Below are positions 25,213-36,981 of a DNA stretch of 64,000 nucleotides, in pieces. The stretch covers positions 5,580,001 through 5,644,000 of the forward strand of contig JAQJZZ010000010.1 of NCBI GenBank assembly GCA_030077755.1. Reading direction: 5' to 3'. How positions within the stretch are numbered: position 1 is the first letter of the stretch; every line of letters begins with the position of its first letter. This DNA is from Filosporella fistucella (Eukaryota > Ascomycota > Leotiomycetes > Helotiales). The notes beneath the pieces are model-generated. The model did not search any database. It saw only the letters and a program-made list of their open reading frames with translations, and was not told the DNA's origin. The translations under genes and the position numbers were made by a program.

Positions 25213-25803
25213 AACCAGGTGACCACGGATTGGGGACTTGGTGGTAGCAGTTGGCGTTCAAGCGTTAGCATTGGATTGTTGAGTGTGTTCACAGTTGAGG
25301 ATACTAGAACAGGGAAGGGGCGCTTAAGATGGGCATTAGCATGGCGTTAGGGATATTCAGTTGGTGAGAATCAAAGTCGCGAAGACGACTATTACATCCA
25401 ACACTGCACATGATACATATGGCGGGGCCGGAGATGTGTCGTGAGACTTAGCGCTTGATGTCCGCTTTCCTGTGAAATGGGACCTGGTGTCATGGTGAAT
25501 GCTACTATACAAGAAATACCATTGCCGTTCCCTGTTGCAAGACGATCCGGCATCAGACAGATTGGTCGTTCGATTACAGCGAAACAATGCCAAAGCCCTC
25601 AGACAACGAGGAGCACTGTTAGACCTAAAATATGGTCTCCAGTCAATTAAATGTAATAACCTTACTGACTTTTCTTGGTATCTTGTATATCGCAATGAGA
25701 AACTCCTTCCCATATACTGATCTATCTTCCTCCAGCCAGGACGCCTCAAAACATGCTCGAGACCTTCCTTTGGTACAATGACCCATTTTCATTCATTCGT
25801 TGA
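25213..25803. other. Convergent spacer between E2 and HisRS genes
   Basis: A 591-bp region of two 3' flanks. Short frames only; nothing recognisable. Confidence 0.55.
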
Positions 25804-27751
25804 CTAAGAAGCTGGAACGGCTCCTATAGCCTCTTGCGACAGTGCTGACTCTTCTGCAGGCTTCTCTGTCACTGGGACGTCTCCTGTGGAGACCCCATCC
25901 TTAGGGGCTGCTTTCTCAGCATCACCCTTGATCCCATCCACAACCCTCAAACCTTCAGCTTCTTTCACAATACCATCGAGGGTCGCTTTTCGCTTTAGTC
26001 GTTGTTTGACCTCTGGAACGATGTCTGACAAGTCAACAAGGACACCGTCCTTTTCAGGATGGCCTTCTCGGAGCCCCATTTCCTTTATTTTGACTTTTCC
26101 CTGGGCCATCTCATCCTCGCCAATCACGATACAAAACGGTACACCATTCACTTCCGCAGCTTTGAACTGATTATTCAGCTTCGGCTTGATTTTGTACAGA
26201 AACTCGGCCTTGGGATGGGTTAGTCAAGTGAAGAAGTGCGACTTCAGATAAACTCACTTTGATTCCAGCTTCCCATAAGGTGGCACAGATTGACATCCGT
26301 TCTTTCAAAAGGCCAGTAAATCCCTTCCCACCGAAAGCCATAACGAACACATCGACCTCATTGTTTCGTACCAGTTCAGCGTTCTTGTCCGCCGCCATGC
26401 GTGCTTTTGTAACGGAGAAAATTCTGTCAACTCCAAATGATATTCCAACACAAGGTATTTGATTCTTGCCTGAAAACATGCCCACCAAGTTGTCATATCG
26501 TCCACCTGCTGCCACACTACCAACACCAACGCTTGGATCCGAAGAACGATCTTCATCAAAATCGGCCCCGGCTTTCCCCGGCTTCCTCGACGGCCTTGGA
26601 GGAGCTGCTTGTGCAGTAGAGACAGTTGCTAGTGGAGCCGAGCCCTCAGTAACTATTTCATAAATAACTCCAGTATAGTAATCCAAGCCACGTGCCAGAC
26701 TCAAGTCAAAAGAAACGTTATCTAGGCAACCAAAAGCCTCCAGATATTCGAATAAGAGTTCCATATCCGCCATACCGGCTTTCATCGATGCGTTTGACGT
26801 GAGCTTCTCGTCTGCCAATAACTTGCTTAACAAGTCCCTTTGTCCTTTTTGTACCACATATTCTCCAATTTTGTCAGCAACCTCCGGGTCGAGTCCCTTT
26901 TCATCGGTCATCTCTTTTCGTACTTCTTCCCATGGTGCTTTGTCCAATTTGTCAACGGCAGACGAAATTGTTCGGATTTTATCAGTGGGCACACCGCAAA
27001 CCTCAAATAATCCATCCAGAATTTTTCTGTGATTGAGCTTGATGGTGTATTTTCCCTTCCACCCAAGACCTTCGAAAACCTCAGTGGTAATTTTCACAAT
27101 TTCAGCATCTGGAAGCATCGGGTCGTATGTGCCTGCAATGTCGAAATCGCACTGATAAAATTCTCTCATGCGGCCTTTGGTCATTGCTGGTTGATCTCGC
27201 CTGTAGACTTTGGCAATGTGGTAACGCTTGATATTTTGTACATCACGATTCATTGCCAACCATCTTGCAAATGGCACAGTCAAATCATATCTCAATGAGC
27301 AAATCTCCCCTCCTTGGTCAGCGAGATCATAAATGAGCTTGCTGTCTTCGCCATATTTGCCAGACAGGATCTCCTTAAGTTCAAATACCGGAGTGTCGAT
27401 TGTCACTGCTCCGTGGCGTTTGAAGACATCCGTGATTGTAGAGAAGATTTTATCTCTTATAACCATGTCCTTACCCTCCCCTAAATATACATTAACACTC
27501 CATTGTTACTGCAGGCATAAAGCACACTTACAGTCCTTAGTCCCCTTGGGAGTCTTCAACTCAAACTTTTGGCCTTTGGGCGCCATGTCTATATCTTCTA
27601 GATCCTCTGATCTCCGTGCTCTTGATGTTGAGAAAGGCAGTGTAGTCGTGATATTTTGAGACAATGATGGGAGTAGCCTGGCAATTCTGGGGGGTTGTGG
27701 CAATCGTACCGATCTCGCAGATCTCAGAAATCGTATTTGAATAGACTTCAT
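25804..27751 (-). CDS. HTS1: Histidyl-tRNA synthetase, probably cytosolic and mitochondrial
   Basis: Class II synthetase charging tRNA-His. Exons 27751-27532, 27480-26258 and 26208-25804 give 615 aa. Motif 2 ([19 protein letters not shown]...[10 protein letters not shown]), the HisA loop [27 protein letters not shown] and motif 3 [10 protein letters not shown] are all present. A Pro/Lys/Asp-rich insertion sits just before AAGGRYD. The first ~55 residues ([20 protein letters not shown]...) look like a mitochondrial presequence, and an internal ATG ([15 protein letters not shown]) begins the normal cytosolic form. Two start sites would serve both compartments, as known for yeast HTS1. The C-terminal tail (Pro/Ala/Glu-rich, after the anticodon-binding domain) is longer than usual. 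Divergent from VPS33 with 247 bp between. Confidence 0.95.
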
Positions 27752-27998
27752 TCACCTGTATTACAACCGAGTTGTATCTGCAGGACTTGGGTTTAGAATT
27801 TCGAGTTTCTGACTCATTGGTGGGAGGTTCGCTGGATACGCGAGGCTGAAAAAAGAGAGAAATATTTGGGCATGATGGTTGGCTGGCTGGCACTTCGGCA
27901 ACCGAGCATCCAGCGGGGCCGCATCACCAAAGTCCTTCACTTCAACCTCCAGAGTTGAATCACAACCTACCTAGGTCAGCCCGCATGCCGAGCTCAAA
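27752..27998. promoter_or_regulatory. Compact divergent promoter of HisRS and VPS33
   Basis: Only 247 bp separate the two start codons, so both core promoters and both leaders must lie here. No TATA box or known operator stands out. Confidence 0.45.
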
Positions 27999-30307
27999 AT
28001 GGCTCCTCATGCTGGGTTCGATTCCGATCAGATCAAGGACAAGGCCAGAAAGGATCTCTTGTACTTGTTAGAAGGTGTAAGTAAGGGCTCCCACTCATAT
28101 CTACATACGAAGCAAGCGCTAATAGCGTTCTACATTTAGGTCCGAGGAAAGAAGAATTTGGTTCTTGAGAGGAGCCTGGCTGGTCCAATAGGCCTATTTG
28201 TCAAGTTTTCAACCCTTCAAGATTATGGAGTGGACAAGGTATTCTTCTTAGAGAACGGAAACGCAGATGTCAGCCAGCGAAATGTTGTTTTCATTGCTCG
28301 AGGCGAAAGTGCAAGACATGCACAGTCGATAGCGGGTACGTGTCCTACGCTTTTTATTCATCCTAATTGTAACATCTTTCACTTGGTGGGCTCTATAAGT
28401 AGACTTCGTAGACGACTGCCTCCACTTTACCTAGTCAGTCTTGAGCCCGATATGAAAATTCACCTAACTGTCCATATCATCTCTTTCATCTGATTAGTAT
28501 GCTAAGTGATTGTGTCGTTTTGTGCTGACATCTCAGATCATATCAAACGTATGCAGCGAGAGAGTCAGACAGGACATGAATTTTCGATATTCTGGGTGCC
28601 TCGACGAACCCTTGTTTCCGAAAAGATCCTCGAAGAGGCTGGTGTGTTAGGTGACACAAGTATTGCAGAATTTCCTCTCTACTTCCTTCCACTCGAAAAA
28701 GATATGTTATCACTTGAACTGGACGACACTTTCACCGACCTCTACCTCCGTAGAGATCCTACCCCGACATTTCTACTGGCACGTGCTCTGATGCTCATTC
28801 AGCAAAAACACGGACTTTTCCCACGCATTACTGGGAAAGGCGACAATGCAAAGAAGCTTGCAGATCTCCTTACCCGTATGCGACAAGAACTTATTGCTGG
28901 GGAAGACACAAATGAAAGCAACAGGCTTGGGTTGACACCCAGCACGACGATTGAAAGCTTGATAGTTATTGATCGTGAAGTTGATTATGCAACCCCTCTT
29001 CTTACACAATTGACATATGAGGGACTGATTGACGAGGTAGTCGGGATTTCAAATAATCAGGCAGATGTTGATTCCTCAATTGTTGGAAACGCTCCTCAGC
29101 CCGCACCTGGCTCTTCAAAAAGTGTCGGCACTGTACCAGTACAAGCAAAGAAGCGAAAAATTCAGCTCGACTCTTCAGACAAACTCTACGACCAATTGAG
29201 AGATACAAATTTTGCCATCGTTGGAAGTCTGCTACATAAGGTCGCAAGGCGGCTTCAGACTGATTATGACAGTAGGCACGGGACGAAGACAACAGCAGAG
29301 CTGAGAGATTTTGTTAACAAGCTTCCCGGGTACCAAGCAGAACAGCAGAGCTTAAAGATTCATACCGGACTCGCCGAGGAAATCATGAAGCACACTCGTA
29401 CAGATCAATTCAGCCGGATATTAGAGGTACAACAAAATCTTGCAGCCGGAGCAGATCCTTCATCACAACACGATGCTATCGAAGAGTTGATTTCTCGCAA
29501 TGCTCCCCTGGCAGAAGTACTACGATTACTATGCTTAGAGTCTTGTATTTCCGGAGGGATCAAACCTCGAGAACTCGAATTATTCAAGAAAATGATTTTA
29601 CAAGCTTACGGATACCAGCATATTCTCACTTTGAACGCGCTAGAAAAACTTCATCTATTACTTCCGCGAAACTCTCCCATGGCGAGCATGATTCCGATGT
29701 CCGGAGCCACTACTAATACCGGCAATAAAACCAATTATACCTACCTGCGCAAGGCTCTGCGCCTTATCGTAGATGAAGTCAACGAGCACGATCCGAATGA
29801 CATCGCATATGTTTACAGCGGATATGCACCGTTATCCATCCGTCTTATTCAGTGTATACTGCAAAAACAATATCTGACGTCGATTACTCGAGGGGGCAAT
29901 GCGAATAACCCAGCTGCTGTCGCAAGTGGCGGAGCGTCGCAAGGATGGCGGGGATTTGACGAAGCAGTGAAACATGTGAGAGGAGAAATTTTCGATGAGA
30001 TACAGAAGGGGGAAGACAAGGCAGTTAAAGCGAGAGCTTTGCTCACTGGGAATTCCGAGAGAAAATTGGTTTTCGTCGTTTTCCTGGGGGGAATTACATT
30101 CACAGAGATCGCAGCATTGCGATTCATCGCAAAGCAAGAAGAGGGTATGCAAAGTCTCTTCTCAAATTTGTGCCACATGCTAACTCGCTTGATACAGCTC
30201 GAAAGCAGATTGTCATCTGCACGACCTCAATCATAAGTGGGAACAGGATGATGGATGCGGCTATTGAGAAATCTAGTTTGGGGAAGAATCCTGTGCTAGA
30301 AGCATAG
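27999..30307 (+). CDS. VPS33: Vacuolar sorting protein VPS33 (Sec1/Munc18 family)
   Basis: SM protein of the HOPS/CORVET tethering complexes, chaperoning SNARE assembly at the vacuole and endosomes. Exons are 27999-28076, 28140-28335, 28537-30144 and 30198-30307, giving 663 aa. Sec1-family features: SLAGPIGLFVKFSTLQDYGVDKVFFLEN, then SLIVIDREVDYATPLLTQLTYEGLIDE, then a basic insertion (KKRKIQLDSSDKLYDQLRD), and near the C-terminus FVVFLGGITFTEIAALRF. Splicing out the last intron (donor GGTATGC) gives ARKQIVICTTSIISGNRMMDAAIE, the expected end; reading through it would append an unrelated tail. Intron 2 is longer than average (201 bp). Length fits fungal orthologues. Confidence 0.94.
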
Positions 30308-30867
30308 TCACAAAAGGACATATAGTAGCCAAAGTCCCAAGAGACTCAACGTATCCTTTAGATTAATGTAATTATGGAATCTTGAAAATCATTCGCCTCT
30401 AATCTGCCTGTAATCAATTTTAATGGACCAGAGCCAAATAATCATCGTACGAGGGGATTGCAATAGAAAAGCCATCCGAGTTGTCAAGTTCATAGCGCAC
30501 GTGATGAATGCTTTGGGCTCCGTCCCTCATCTAGATCCGAGAGCTCAAAAGGACTTGATATTACATATCGTACGACACCCCAACCCAACGAATACTCCCG
30601 AGTTCTAAAAAGAACATACCTTCCTCACCTCGAACGACTGCGACACGGCCAATAAAGCTTTCAACCCGTCTCGATTCCCTACATATGAGAGAGGGGGGCT
30701 TTGAAGGAAGACGCAAGGTGAGACGTTTCCACGTGGTGACACATATAACACTGCTATATGTTTAGAAGGGTTCCTAACATATCAACTTAGGCAATTAAGG
30801 TCATTACGGTCATATTTATCGATGATATTGCAGTGTCCGGTGTGTGGATGAGTGATATCAGGGTGGC
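30308..30867. other. Spacer between VPS33 and the LSD1-like gene
   Basis: 560 bp holding the VPS33 3' flank and the promoter of the next gene. CACGTG cores occur at about 30498 and 30731; the latter reads CCACGTGG. No gene-like frame. Confidence 0.45.
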
Positions 30868-33800
30868 ATGGGAAATTCGAGTAGCATCACTGACCCCGTT
30901 ACCGACGACCCTTATATCTTGAAGAGATCAGCCAAAGTTACAGGGCTCAAGGTTTCTGAGATGACAACCACAATGGAGAGTCAGATACCACACCGAGATG
31001 ATCTAAATTTGATGGGATTGCAAGAATTAGACTCGCAATTCTCAATATTTGAGTCGTCAAATCTGGATATGGATTCTTCAACCCCAGGTGCTATGTCAAA
31101 CTCCACATCTGGAGATTTCGCCACCTTAGCGGAACAGCAATCAAGCACAATTGTTGTAGAGTCTCCAAGTGAAAACTACCCACAAAAGCCACAATTTGGC
31201 CAAGGGTCCCGTGCGAGGTTCGCGGATCACAAATTAACCAAGTATGTACTCGTTCTTTCCCCACCACCTTTTTGAGGTTTCTAGTCGCAAGTTTATCATT
31301 GTTATAAAGCCATCTCAATTAACAATACATTCCTCCCAGAACTGACCGGAATATAAAATTCGATGGCAACCTGCATCTTAGGCCTGAAAGCGCCCGAGAC
31401 TCTATGGCTTCTTCCATGACAACAGATCTTGAAGATGCATCCTCGGGGCTTTCTTCGGTATCGAGTAAGGCAACATCACCCACGGGCTTTGATGCTACTC
31501 TCGGAGACAAATCAAAATCCGGCCTCCAAGATGGTCGCACGAAATACGATGTTCGCCCAAAAGTTTCCATCCCAAATGATATCGCACCGAGCGAGTATGC
31601 ACGACAATGCATTGCAGCTGCGGAGTCGTCCCGTCTCAACCCATACAGCTTACATCCAGAAGAGCACAGTATACTGCGTAACCATATCAGTCACCAGCAA
31701 GTAACAACATATCTCAATATTCGAAACGGTATCTTAAGATTATGGACGAGAAATCCTATGATTCGTGTGATGAGAAATGAGGCTATAGGATGTGCGAAAG
31801 ATGCACGCTGGTTTGATGCCGCGAATGTGTGCTATGAATGGCTTGTCCGCCGAGGTTATATTAACTTTGGCTGTCTCGAACACATCGAGTCAGGAGGCGA
31901 CAGTAAGAAGAAGAGAGTGGCCAAACGAAAACGAAAGACTATTGCAGTCATTGGAGCTGGCATGTCTGGCCTTGGGTGTGCTCGGCAATTAGAGGGACTT
32001 GTCTCTCAGTTCGAGGCTCGATTCAAAGAAATGGGCGAGGACCCTCCTCGAATTGTTGTATTGGAAGGCCGAGACAGAATTGGCGGACGAGTATACTCTC
32101 GCGCCATGAAATCGAAACCGAAACAATCCACACTTAGCCCTGGAAGTCGACATACCGCTGAAATGGGTGGTATGATCATTACAGGCTTTGACCGGGGTAA
32201 TCCATTAAATATTATCGTCAGAGGTCAACTCGCTTTACAATACCATGCCTTGAAGCCGGATACTACATTGTACGATGCCAGTGGAAAACCAGTCGATATT
32301 AATCGAGATTTGTGTGCAGAAAAGCTTTTCAACTACATTCTCGACCGTGTCAGCGAGTACAAATTCAAACTTCCAGTCCCACCAACCGTTGATGGAGACA
32401 AGGATCTCGTGGATGCTGGTAGAGACGTTCATTCCGAAGGCTCTAAGACAATCAGCGAGGTTGAAGACGATGAGAGAAATAACGTTTCGGGTATCACGAC
32501 CGATGAAAAATCCCCCAGCCCAGGCATACAGATGATCCCAGTGTCGTCTGACCGTGTGACGGGCCGAGCTCATCTTGAGCCTGGTATACCAGCGGTTCAT
32601 ACCGCTGCGTACAAGGCCCGCGAAATTGGATGGGACTTGCGAGTGGGTGTCGGGATCGAGCAAGACCTAGATCTGGAAACAATTGTCAATTCTAGATACG
32701 CAACACTGGGGTCTGTTTTTGACGAGGCAATCCGCCAATATTCTCGCATCATTGACTTTGCTCCTCTCGATCTTAGATTGATTAATTGGCACGTTGCAAA
32801 CTTAGAGTACAGCAATGCAGTTACGTGTAATAAGTTGAGTCTCGGTGGTTGGGATCTCGATGCAGGAAATGAGTGGGAAGGGAAGCATACCATGGTTACT
32901 GGCGGATATCAGCAGGTTCCTAAGGGACTATTGAACTTTCCAGAGCCTCTTGACGTGCGGAAGAACAGCAATGTCAAGCGCATCGTCTACAGTGATAAGA
33001 ATGACGGTACACCTTCGAGAATCGAATGCGAAGACGGCTCAACACTTGAGGCTGATTACATTGTCTCAACAATTCCCCTCGGCGTCTTGAAGCAACACAG
33101 CATAAATTTTGAGCCTGCTTTGCCAGAATGGAAAGCTGGTCCGATACAAAGAATTGGGTATGGAGTACTAAACAAAGTCGTTCTCGTGTACTCGGAACCT
33201 TTTTGGGACCAATCCCGCGATATCTTTGGAGCACTGCGCAACCCTGCGAATCGCTTCAGCCTTGACCAGACGGATTACTTTACGCAACGAGGTCGATTCT
33301 TTCAGTGGTTCAACTGCTCTAACACTACTGGTTTGCCAACGCTACTAGCCCTCATGGGAGGCGACGCAGCATTCTCAACCGAGAGCACCCCGAACGAACA
33401 ATTGATTTCTGAAGCTACAAAGGTTCTTAAGACACTTTTTGGCGCTGACAAAGTACCCGCACCTGTTGAAGCCATTGTGACGAGATGGGGACAAGACAAG
33501 TTTTCTTACGGTAGCTACTCATACACGGGCCAAAATTTCCGGCCAGATGACTATGAAGTTATGGCTAGACCGATTGGGAACTTATTCTTTGCAGGAGAGC
33601 ACACATGTGGTACGCATCCAGCAACTGTTCACGGTGCTTATATCTCTGGGTTGCGAGCTGCTTCTGAGGTTCTTGAAACCATGATTGGACCGATTAGTGT
33701 CCCTGTACCTCTTGTCGTGCCTAAAGACTCATCGCTGAAACGCAAATCCGAAGCGGTGAAAAGCCCCAAGGATCCAAAACAAGCTCGCCTTGAAGCTTAC

Positions 33801-34265
33801 GAGGTTCAAGTTTGGGATGCTATCTACAACAGGCTTGGAGACCGACCATGGCGTCCGGCAAACAACTATGCAAATCCCTACCGTATGTATAGTAAAGACA
33901 AGTGGGATGAAGCCAAACAAAAGTGTGAGGAGGGCCGAAGACCCGGAAAGGGAAAGCCTGTTCCAAATGAGGTCAAGAAAATGGTCACCAAAATGTGGAA
34001 AGAAGCATCCAACCTTGAAAAGCAACCGTATAATGAAAAAGCGGATGTACAGAAAAAGGCATATGCTGCTGCTCTGGCCGATTACAACGTGAAGGCAGCA
34101 AAGTGGGATGAAGATGCTTTGGCGTTCAGAGCAGTGTATGAAAAGGAGAATCCTAGTCTGCCTGGACCTGACGAGCAGGTCGGTAGCCCTTCGAGGCGAG
34201 ACAGGAGAGCAAAACGTGGCGTTAGTGGTTATGCGGAAGATTCTGAGTCCGATTTGGACATCTGA
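30868..34265 (+). CDS. Lysine-specific histone demethylase LSD1-like (SWIRM, amine oxidase, HMG box)
   Basis: FAD amine oxidase predicted to demethylate mono- or dimethyl histone lysines in the nucleus. Exons 30868-31241 and 31340-34265 give 1099 aa. The first ~200 residues are Ser-rich and probably disordered. The SWIRM domain is at ~208-308 (EYARQCIAAAES ... NVCYEWLVRRGYINFG). The FAD site follows: AVIGAGMSGLG (~327-337), LEGRDRIGGRVYS, GGYQQVPKGLL and FAGEHTCGTHPATVHGA. The flavin-facing Lys of the family is kept in YGVLNKVVL (~737). At ~968-1051 lies an HMG-box-like segment (NPYRMYSKDKWDEAK ... YNEKADVQKKAYAAALADY). Where animal LSD1 has a long coiled-coil Tower, this protein has an acidic low-complexity insert (~466-556). 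The domain set matches fungal Lsd1/2 proteins. Confidence 0.92.
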
Positions 34266-35000
34266 ATCTTTTCATTTTTTTCATTAGGGCTGCATATGCA
34301 TTTGTATTGTACATTGGGAGCATAGGTGTCGCTAAATGGCTAGCATTGCTTGGGTGGTGGCTCTGGCGTATGATTTGGTTCGCTCGGTCATGGCGATGTT
34401 GCATATAATTGTGTAATGAGTTTAGCAAAAACATTTTCATGTCTTTGTAAGATGATTTGAAAGCGTCGTCTTAGAGTTGACTGTGTTTTGCTCGCACTAC
34501 CAATAGGGAATTAGGTATCATTCTCTCCCTGGTTGACTCGGAGAAAAGTTAACTCGCCAATGAGAAGCAAGCAGTCATAAGAGTTTAGCAGATAAATACA
34601 GTGAAGATTCGAAGACCGCACGAGAGACTGGATCCCAATTAGATTGAAAGTAATCTTGCGGTATCAGATGAAGTTGCTCTTGTCATCCAGCAAGGCAGCT
34701 GTCTCGAGACATAAGGTTGACCTCTGACAAAAATTATCCGGGGCTCACTAATGACATCCTAGTGAAAAATATTTTGTAAATATGTGGTCATCACTGATAT
34801 CTCTCGGAACCACGACTTACATATGGCAGGTATTAAGCTGAAGTTCAAACTTCGTTATTCAAGTTTAAACAAGGCTGACAACCATCTATGAAACTCCAGG
34901 TCGCTCGCTTGTGTCACCTCCAACGTCAACTCCAGAATACCCCTCCATCAAGCTCCCCATCTGCCAGCAAACCGTCTTCCCACCACAACCACATTTCATA
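34266..35000. other. Spacer between LSD1-like and capping protein genes
   Basis: 735 bp between two plus-strand genes. A/T-rich 3' flank, then a C/A-rich leader directly before the capping protein ATG. Nothing gene-like. Confidence 0.5.
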
Positions 35001-35976
35001 ATGGCAGAAATCGATCAATTCGATAGCGCGCTGTAAGTCTCTAGTCTAATGCTTTTGAATATTCTGCTAATAACTGCCCAGTGACCTTCTCCGCCGCCTC
35101 GACCCCAAACACACAACCACACACCTAAACTCCCTCATATCTCTCGTCCCCTCTCTAACTGAAGATCTCCTCTCCTCAGTCGATCAACCTCTCACTATCG
35201 CCCGTTGTCGAAAGACAGGTAGAGATTATCTCCTTTGCGACTATAATCGCGACGGCGACTCGTACCGTTCGCCATGGAGCGGGGAGTTTGAGACACCGCT
35301 GGGAGGTAGTGGTCTTGGGGGCGTGGACAATGAGGGAAATAATGAGGGAGCAGGAGAGGGGGCCGTGCCGAGCGAGAGAGTGAGGAAGATGGAAATTAGG
35401 GCCAATGAGGCGTTTGATGTTTACAGAGAGCTTTACTATGAGGGTGGTGTTTCGAGTGTGTATTTCTGGAATCTGGATGATGGGTTTGCGGGTGTAGTGC
35501 TTTTGAAGAAAGGCATGTGATTCTCACGATCGACATTTTGGGGTTACACATTAAATTTTATGAGTCGTACTAATGTTTCTCCAGTTGCTCAACCATCAGG
35601 CAAAAGCGAAGGAACATGGGATTCCATCCATGTTTTTGAGGCCGTTGACCGGGCTCGCACAGCACACTACAAGCTCACTTCAACGGTGATCCTGCATCTC
35701 TCAACAGGTAACGACAACCTGGGAGAAATGGATCTCAGTGGTAATATGACACGCCAAATCGAGAGTGATCTCCCTGTTGACGACGATACCTCACACATAG
35801 CGAATATTGGCAAGCTGGTCGAGGACATGGAGCTGAAGATGAGAAATCTGTTGCAGGAGGTGTATTTTGGCAAAGCAAAGGATGTTGTCGGGGATCTGAG
35901 GAGCATTGCGCCGCTCACGGAAACGAATAAGGATAAGGCGACACATCAGGAGATGATAAATTCGATGAAGCGGTAA
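35001..35976 (+). CDS. CAP2: F-actin capping protein beta subunit
   Basis: Forms a heterodimer with the alpha subunit that caps barbed ends of actin filaments. Exons 35001-35032, 35082-35512 and 35585-35976 give 284 aa. Family motifs: [28 protein letters not shown], [40 protein letters not shown] and, after splicing, [11 protein letters not shown], then [21 protein letters not shown]. The second intron must begin with GC (AAAG|GCATGT), not GT, to join LLKK to [10 protein letters not shown]; no nearby GT gives an open junction. This is a GC-AG intron, a minor but accepted class. A Gly/Asn-rich loop ([15 protein letters not shown]) is inserted after the SPWSGEFE segment. Length is normal. Confidence 0.94.
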
Positions 35977-36876
35977 CATTAGACTCGAGCCGAGGATTAG
36001 ACTCAGACCTCAAGGGAGATTATATGTATTTCTTGGAATGAGAATACATTACTCTCTAAATGTCGCTGTCACGTAAATTGGCTGGCTTAGGTCACTTATA
36101 CAAATGTGCATGATATATTTTCTCGTCGCTCAGGGCTTTTGATTTGTACGAGAAGTCTCCTACGAATTTACGAGTGATTCAAGCTCTGGACGCATGTCTG
36201 ATGCCCCTAGGTCGCCTTGCACGTGTATTCCAAAATGGCCCAGTGAGGGCAAACTTAGGCGTGTCGAGCTGTAGTACATAGATTAGTTGAAACCTTTTCT
36301 GCTATCTGTTGCTATGATACATAGGACATTGGAACCCATTCTGACCATGATCAATCACATGTCCCTTACTATTCCTACAGAACGTTTCTAACGTGTAAAA
36401 CCATAATACAATCATCCGAATTCCCATATCTTCAAAATCCGTATCCCAACAGGAAGATAAATTCCGAGCAAATTTCTTTGCTTAAATCATATCATTACTC
36501 ATTACGGTACTTTGGAACATCATTGCGACATTAAGGTCATGACTTCGTATTCCTCATGTATTTTGGATAGGAAAAATCCTGCTAATGAGGCACAGAAAGC
36601 AAGTCAGCAACATCAACATCACCCAGAACTTTCTAGACGTACCTATTGTGTCATAGCAATCTTACACATATGATATCGTCATAATTCGATCAGTCCTCGA
36701 AACAATCTTCGCCACCCAATTCTCCAAATATTTTCACAGTCACAATCATCTTGCAAAGTATTAACAAAACCAGATTTCATTACTGATATTCTCTATCTAT
36801 CCACCAGGAATATATATACACTTACCTCTTCCTCTCTATTCCGTGCTACTGGCCAGCCCATCCTAACCCTCCAGGT

Positions 36877-36981
36877 TTACTGCTTAGTCGGTGTAGCAGG
36901 CAACGGCTTATCTTCCGGGAAAAGACTCCTGTCAAAGGTAGTCCAGGCAGCGGAAGAGGTAGTTGTGTTGGAAGGAGGCAT
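36877..36981 (-). CDS. Possible 34-residue small protein
   Basis: An ATG-initiated frame of 34 codons and a stop (begins MPPSNTTTSSAAW, ends PATPTKQ). It is too short to reach significance by length. Its composition (Ser/Thr/Pro rich with FDRSLFPEDKPLP) is coherent, and the DNA before the ATG is A/T-rich like a leader. No intron is needed and no family is recognised. Speculative; it needs transcript or conservation support. Confidence 0.3.
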   Translation of the reverse strand: MPPSNTTTSSAAWTTFDRSLFPEDKPLPATPTKQ

